Shown piece after piece: positions 13,950 to 17,717 of a DNA stretch of 17,717 nucleotides; the stretch's first letter is position 1; each line of letters begins with the position of its first letter. The position numbers and the translations under genes were made by a program. Below the pieces are notes generated by a model. That model did no database searches and had not been told where the DNA came from. It was given only the letters and a program-made list of their open reading frames with translations. The stretch comes from Gp6-AA40 sp050742535 (GTDB taxonomy: Bacteria; Acidobacteriota; Vicinamibacteria; Vicinamibacterales; UBA2999), in NCBI GenBank assembly GCA_050742535.1, contig JBOGIQ010000098.1, forward strand, positions 1-17,717, in the 5' to 3' direction.

Positions 13950-15185
13950 CTACGTCCGGTATTCGCCGTTGATGCGGACGTACTCCGCACTCAGATCGCA
14001 CGTCCAGATGGTGGCGTCCCCGCCCCCGCCCGTTCCCACATGCACGTGGATGTCGATGTCCGAGCCCTTCATGTGCTCCGCGGCGAGCGGTGCGGCGTCG
14101 TCGTGGGGAAGACCGTTTTCGAACAGGCGGACGCCTCCCACGTGCACCGTCGCGCGATCGATATCGAACTGCACGCCCGAGCGGCCGGCCGCGGCGACGA
14201 TGCGGCCCCAGTTCGGATCGGCACCGTGAACCGCCGTCTTCACGAGCGGTGAGTTGGCGATCGTGCGGGCGATGCGCCGGGCGTCGTCACTGCTGCGGGC
14301 GTCCTGCACCGTGACGCGGATGACCTTGGTCGCTCCCTCGCCGCCGCGCACGATGTCTACCGCGAGCCTCCGCGATACGACAAGAAGCCCCTCGAGCAGC
14401 GCGGGGTAACTCTCCTCGTCGATCGCGACGCCGCTGGCGCCAGACGCCATGGCAAACAGCGTGTCGTTCGTGGAGCACTCGCCGTCCACGGTAATCGCGT
14501 TGAACGTGTCGCGCGCGGATTCCTCGAGGGCACGACGGAGGAGCGCGGGCGGTACGCGCGCGTCGGTGGTGAGCAGGCCGATCATCGTCGCCATGTTCGG
14601 CTCGATCATGCCGCTGCCTTTGGCCGTGCCACCGATCGAGAAGGCGCCCGCGGCCGTTTCGACACGGACCGCGTCTTCCTTGGGAAACGGGTCGGTCGTC
14701 ATGATCGCGCGCGCCGTGTCGCTGCCGCGTCCGCGGGCCAGCTGCGCGCCGGCAGCCCGGATTCCTGGCCCGACCTTGCCCATCGGGAGATTGACGCCAA
14801 TCACGCCGGTGGAGGCGACGAGCACGTCCTCGACCGCGCAGCCGATCGCCGCGGCAGCCTCACGCGCCATCGTCTCGGCGTCCGCCAGTCCCTGGCTGCC
14901 GGTACACGCGTTGGCGCATCCGCTGTTCACGACGATTGCCCGCGCCAGCCCCGACGTCTGTTGCAGGTGTCGCTTCGACAGGAGGACCGGCGCCGCCTGT
15001 GCCAGGTTCAGGGTGAACAGCCCCGCCGCCGAGGCTCGCTGCTCCGCCGCGACAAGTGTCAGATCGAGCGCGCCCGCCTTCGCCTTGATCCCGCAGTGCA
15101 GGGCGGCGGAGGTGAATCCGAGCGGAGCCGTGATTCCGCCGTCGATACGGGTAACCGTCGCACGAAGAGTCGATGTGTCAGCCAT
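13950..15185 (-). CDS. argJ: Bifunctional glutamate N-acetyltransferase/ornithine acetyltransferase
   Basis: A 411-residue ArgJ. It transfers the acetyl group from N-acetylornithine to glutamate, closing the cyclic arginine pathway; bifunctional forms also use acetyl-CoA. The precursor is self-cleaved between A199 and T200 in 'GSGMIEPNMATMIGLLTTDA', which frees the catalytic threonine. Other family landmarks are 'VNSGCANACTG' (86-96), 'STGVIG' (125-130), 'TVDGECSTNDT' in the second half and the C-terminal 'GEYRT'. ATG 15185 gives 'MADTSTLRATV', the normal start region. It lies within the last codons of the preceding acetyltransferase gene (8-nt overlap), indicating translational coupling. A strong palindrome sits 21-40 nt upstream of this ATG. 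Whether it is mono- or bifunctional cannot be read, but the adjacent glutamate acetyltransferase would supply acetylglutamate if it is monofunctional. Confidence 0.95.
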   Translation of the reverse strand: MADTSTLRATVTRIDGGITAPLGFTSAALHCGIKAKAGALDLTLVAAEQRASAAGLFTLNLAQAAPVLLSKRHLQQTSGLARAIVVNSGCANACTGSQGLADAETMAREAAAAIGCAVEDVLVASTGVIGVNLPMGKVGPGIRAAGAQLARGRGSDTARAIMTTDPFPKEDAVRVETAAGAFSIGGTAKGSGMIEPNMATMIGLLTTDARVPPALLRRALEESARDTFNAITVDGECSTNDTLFAMASGASGVAIDEESYPALLEGLLVVSRRLAVDIVRGGEGATKVIRVTVQDARSSDDARRIARTIANSPLVKTAVHGADPNWGRIVAAAGRSGVQFDIDRATVHVGGVRLFENGLPHDDAAPLAAEHMKGSDIDIHVHVGTGGGGDATIWTCDLSAEYVRINGEYRT

Positions 15186-15753
15186 GACGCGACACCCGTA
15201 CGTCGGGTCCGCCTTTAGGCGGACCGGAAGCATCGAGCGGGAACATGACCGCGTACTGCCCGCACCGCCGGAACTGGGCGCAGCTACCGCAATCCGCTGA
15301 AATCTTCTCCGGTATCCATGCGTGCGGAACGATCGAGAATCCAAGCTGCACGAAGTAGGCAGGCGCATGGGTGAACGCGCACAGCCGCTCGAATCCGGCC
15401 AGTGCAGCGCGTGCAACCAGCGCATCGACCAGCCGTCCGCCGACCCTACCCGATCGCGCCGCCGTACTGACCACCAGCGAACGCACCTCCGCCACGGTGC
15501 GGCTGAGCGGCGCCAGGTCGGCGCACCCAACGATCTCCCCGTCGTCTACGGCGACGACGAAGCGATGCGCGTGCGCGCTGACTTCACCCAGGTGTCGCGG
15601 CAACAGGTGTCCTTCGTTCAGATGCTGCGCGATCAGGTTGTGGATCGCGCGCGCGTCTTCGGGCGTGGCCTGCCGCAGCGTCAGCGGGCCGCTGCTGCCG
15701 GCCAGCGCCGCCACGACGGAACGGCGCGGGTGCAGGGCGACGGCACTCGTCAT
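15178..15753 (-). CDS. argA: Short GNAT-type N-acetylglutamate synthase
   Basis: A 191-residue GNAT acetyltransferase, most like the short single-domain N-acetylglutamate synthases that use acetyl-CoA to acetylate glutamate. The acetyl-CoA loop is at about 98-113 ('ARSGRVGGRLVDALV'). It is followed by 'FTHAPAYFVQLGFSIV' (127-142) and the characteristic tail 'PEKISADCGSCAQFRRC' with Cys155, Cys158 and Cys164. It lacks the amino-acid kinase-like domain of classical E. coli ArgA, so arginine inhibition through that domain is not expected. The last 14 or so residues (after 'FPLDASG') are encoded by a palindromic repeat and do not look like family sequence. ATG 15753 overlaps the argD stop as ATGA (15750-15753), and the stop overlaps the argJ start. 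The operon position supports the assignment. The gene symbol denotes function, not orthology to long ArgA. Confidence 0.82.
   Translation of the reverse strand: MTSAVALHPRRSVVAALAGSSGPLTLRQATPEDARAIHNLIAQHLNEGHLLPRHLGEVSAHAHRFVVAVDDGEIVGCADLAPLSRTVAEVRSLVVSTAARSGRVGGRLVDALVARAALAGFERLCAFTHAPAYFVQLGFSIVPHAWIPEKISADCGSCAQFRRCGQYAVMFPLDASGPPKGGPDVRVSRHG
15194..15225. repeat. REP-like palindrome embedded in the 3' end of the N-acetylglutamate synthase gene
   Basis: GGTCCGCCT (15206-15214) and AGGCGGACC (15217-15225) pair perfectly around TT. A smaller stem, ACCCG/CGGGT (15194-15198 and 15204-15208), overlaps its left arm and would be an alternative fold. The core CCGCCT..AGGCGG is shared with the palindrome at 6599-6620. 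Read on the minus strand it encodes 'GPPKGGPDVRV', just past the conserved end of the acetyltransferase. In the mRNA the hairpin lies about 20 nt upstream of the argJ start. Confidence 0.75.
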
Positions 15754-16964
15754 GCCGGCACCGCCGATGCACTGGCGGCGAACACTTCATCGAGGACGTC
15801 GGCGGCACGGTCGATGTCCGCGGCTTCGATGGTGAGGGGCGGAAGAAGACGGATCACCTTCTCATCGGTCCGGTTGACGAGCAGGCCGCGCTCGCGCGCC
15901 TGAGTCACGACAGGCAGCGCGTCGACGCTCAACTGCAGTCCGCGCATGACCCCTTCGCCGCGAACCTCGACGATCATCGGATGCTTCAAGGCGAGCGTGC
16001 GAAGCCGTCGCTCGAAGTGCGCGCCGACGGTCCTGACGTGCTCGATCAGGCCGTGATCCATCAACTGCTCCAACACGAAGGCCGCCGCCCGCGTCGCCAG
16101 CAGGTTGCCGCCATACGTGCTGCCGTGGTCGCCGGGGGAGATCGTCTGCGCCACGTGTTCCGAGACGAGCGCCGCTCCAATCGGCACGCCCGATCCGAGC
16201 GCCTTGCCGACGGAGATGAGGTCAGGCTGCCAACCGAGCGCCTGCGAATAGAACGGATAACCCGTGCGGCCGAGACCGGTCTGCACTTCGTCCGCGATCA
16301 GCAATGTTCCGGTTCGTTTACAGACGTCGCTGATCGCCCGTGCGAACTCGGCGGGCAGCGGCCGAATCCCGCCTTCGCCGCGGATCGGCTCGGCGATGAC
16401 CGCCGCCGTCCCTTCGTTCACCGCGCTGGCCAGGAGATCGGGCCGCGTATCAGGCACGAACGTCACCGGCTCGATGAGCGGCAGGAAGGGCGCGCGATAG
16501 TGCTCGTCGTGGGTGATCGACAGTGCGCCCATCGTCCGGCCGCCAAAGGCGCCCTCGATGGCGACGAACCCGACGCGCCCTTTCACACCTTTGGTGTGCC
16601 AGTAGCGGCGGGCGAACTTCAGGCACGCTTCATTGGCTTCCGCGCCGCTGTTGCAGAAGAATGCGCGCTGCAGTCCGGACAACGCGCTGAGGCGCGACGC
16701 CGCCTCCGCCTGATACGGGTGGTAATAGAGGTTCGACGTGTGCAGCAGCGTCGACGCCTGATCGGCGATGGCCGCCGCGAGTCCGGGATGCGCATGGCCG
16801 AGCGAGGCGACGCCGATGCCCGACACGAAATCGAGGTACTCGCGGCCGTCGACGTCGTAGAGACGCGGACCGCTGCCGCGGACGAACGCCACCGGCTGGC
16901 GCCTGTACGTCTGCAGCACGTGGCGGGACTCCCGCCCCAGAATGTCGTCCAGCGTCAGTTTCAT
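15750..16964 (-). CDS. argD: Acetylornithine aminotransferase
   Basis: A 404-residue class III PLP-dependent aminotransferase. It converts N-acetylglutamate semialdehyde plus glutamate to N-acetylornithine, and related enzymes also act in lysine synthesis. Cofactor-binding features are 'NSGAEAN' (105-111), 'ADEVQTGLGRTG' (224-235), the Schiff-base lysine K254 in 'SVGKALGSG', and 'HGSTYGGNLLA' (280-290). The family N-terminal helix and 'LYDVDGREYLDFVSGIGV' are intact. I chose ATG 16964 ('MKLTLDDILGRE'), which overlaps the argB stop as ATGA (16961-16964). An in-frame upstream codon at 16982 would add six residues inside argB. Its own stop overlaps the next start by 4 nt. The surrounding arg genes favour acetylornithine over other omega-amino substrates. 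Confidence 0.94.
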   Translation of the reverse strand: MKLTLDDILGRESRHVLQTYRRQPVAFVRGSGPRLYDVDGREYLDFVSGIGVASLGHAHPGLAAAIADQASTLLHTSNLYYHPYQAEAASRLSALSGLQRAFFCNSGAEANEACLKFARRYWHTKGVKGRVGFVAIEGAFGGRTMGALSITHDEHYRAPFLPLIEPVTFVPDTRPDLLASAVNEGTAAVIAEPIRGEGGIRPLPAEFARAISDVCKRTGTLLIADEVQTGLGRTGYPFYSQALGWQPDLISVGKALGSGVPIGAALVSEHVAQTISPGDHGSTYGGNLLATRAAAFVLEQLMDHGLIEHVRTVGAHFERRLRTLALKHPMIVEVRGEGVMRGLQLSVDALPVVTQARERGLLVNRTDEKVIRLLPPLTIEAADIDRAADVLDEVFAASASAVPA

Positions 16965-17717
16965 CGCACCACCTGTGTGCACCCGCCACCGGGTGCCGTG
17001 TCAACCGCCAGCGCGTCGAATTTCGTCTCGCGTCCGTTGGCAATCACGACGTCGCGAACGCCACCGGCCAGGGCCGCGCGGCATGCCTGCAGCTTGGCCA
17101 CCATCCCCTTGTTCGCCGTTCCGGCCTTGATCAGCCGGGCCGCCTCGCGGCCGGTCATGCGGCCGATCGTGTGCCCGTGCTCGTCGAGCACGCCTGATGT
17201 TCCGCCGGCGATGACCAGCCGCCGTGCGCCGATCGCCTGCGCCAGATGAGACGCGAGCGTGTCGGCGTTGACGTTCATCAACCGGCCGTCACGCGTCGCC
17301 CCGACGCAGGCCACGATCGGTACGTACCCCCGCCCCAGCAGATCCGTCAGCAGCTGCGGCCTGCCGTTGGCGACGGGCGCGCCTACCAATCCGAGGTCAA
17401 CACGTTCGCCGGCGACGGTCGTGATCGGCGCCGCGCGCTTCACCGTCGCCACAGTGGCGTCGGCCCCGGTCAGCCCCACAGGCTTTGCGCCTGCGCGCCG
17501 GACCGCAGCGACGAGGCGTGTGTTAATCGCGCCGGCGAGCACCGCCACGACCACGTCGAGCGTCGGCTCGTCCGTGACGCGCAGGCCATCCACCTGCCGT
17601 TTCGGAATGCCCGCCACCGCCAGCGCCGCGTCGATCTCCTTCCCGCCGCCGTGAACGACCACCAGCGGCGTCCGGGCCGACAGGGCGGCGATCCCTCTGG
17701 CCATGCGACCGAGATCG
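16961..17717 (-). CDS. argB: Acetylglutamate kinase (5' end cut by the window edge)
   Basis: The visible 252 or so codons belong to the amino-acid kinase family and best match N-acetylglutamate kinase, which phosphorylates N-acetylglutamate in the second step of arginine synthesis. Visible features, in order, are the substrate-binding 'PLVVVHGGGKEID', 'VDGLRVTDEPTLDVVVAVLAG', 'NVNADTLASHLAQAIGA' and the ATP-side 'IKAGTANKGMVAKLQACRAAL'. The frame stays open to the end of the window. The missing N-terminus should carry the first glycine-rich strand (typically 'K-x-G-G'), so the internal ATG at 17704 is not the true start. The nucleotide loop 'VIAGGTSGVLD' is a variant of the common 'L-T-D-V-x-G-V' form. 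The LysW-dependent aminoadipate kinase LysZ is a close relative, but the argJ/argF context favours arginine. It is the first visible gene of the operon. Confidence 0.9.
   Translation of the reverse strand, partial: DLGRMARGIAALSARTPLVVVHGGGKEIDAALAVAGIPKRQVDGLRVTDEPTLDVVVAVLAGAINTRLVAAVRRAGAKPVGLTGADATVATVKRAAPITTVAGERVDLGLVGAPVANGRPQLLTDLLGRGYVPIVACVGATRDGRLMNVNADTLASHLAQAIGARRLVIAGGTSGVLDEHGHTIGRMTGREAARLIKAGTANKGMVAKLQACRAALAGGVRDVVIANGRETKFDALAVDTAPGGGCTQVVR

Noticed and set aside
13948..14001. A GTG at 14001 as the argF start.
   Set aside because: It would add 18 residues unlike the family and overlap argJ by about 50 nt. GTG 13947 lies directly after the argJ stop.
13950..15530. A longer argJ frame extending 115 codons upstream, through the acetyltransferase gene.
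   Set aside because: The extension lies in the wrong frame of a real gene. ArgJ family sequence begins at the ATG at 15185.

Overview
The window is a compact, high-GC (roughly 60-65% by eye) bacterial chromosomal segment with short spacers and frequent GTG starts and stop/start overlaps. The protein types, the heptamer spacer repeats and the CCGCCT..AGGCGG palindromes remind me of Acidobacteriota, perhaps Vicinamibacteria. That is a tentative impression that I cannot test without a search. No tRNA, rRNA, CRISPR array, transposase or phage gene is visible. No gap between genes exceeds about 200 bases.

Left part (1-4661, + strand): the tail of a probable membrane-fusion protein, a complete RND efflux pump, a chlorite-dismutase/HemQ-type coproheme decarboxylase, and a small RodZ-N-type helix-turn-helix protein. 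A minus-strand aspartate kinase (4706-5917) follows, bracketed by two G-rich simple tandem repeats. Divergent from it is an exported protein with a SAM-methyltransferase fold (6017-6586). Next comes a tightly packed + strand trio: FTR1 iron permease, OsmC-like protein and a DUF1624-like multipass membrane protein (6693-8983). The trio sits behind a promoter with a Fur-box-like dyad over the expected start site. An orphan DGQHR (DndB-like) protein with its own promoter (9142-10272) and a lone PxpA-type 5-oxoprolinase subunit (10471-11220) complete the + strand block.

Right part (11217-17717, - strand): a FadD-like acyl-CoA ligase ending tail-to-tail with pxpA, then, upstream of it, an arginine biosynthesis cluster. 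In transcription order this is argB (5'-truncated by the window edge), argD, a short N-acetylglutamate synthase (GNAT), argJ and argF. Consecutive genes overlap by 4, 4 and 8 nt, or are separated by 2 nt, implying one translationally coupled operon. Together they cover acetylation of glutamate, phosphorylation, transamination, acetyl recycling and carbamoylation to citrulline. argC, argG and argH are not in the window.

The least ordinary material is in the spacers. There are three simple tandem repeat arrays (9-, 7- and 7-nt periods), two of them with G-quadruplex-compatible spacing. Two palindromes share a CCGCCT..AGGCGG core, and one of these has been absorbed into the coding end of the N-acetylglutamate synthase gene. 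There is also a candidate Fur operator. Among proteins, the exported methyltransferase and the orphan DGQHR protein deserve the closest look. I see no convincing new multi-gene system.
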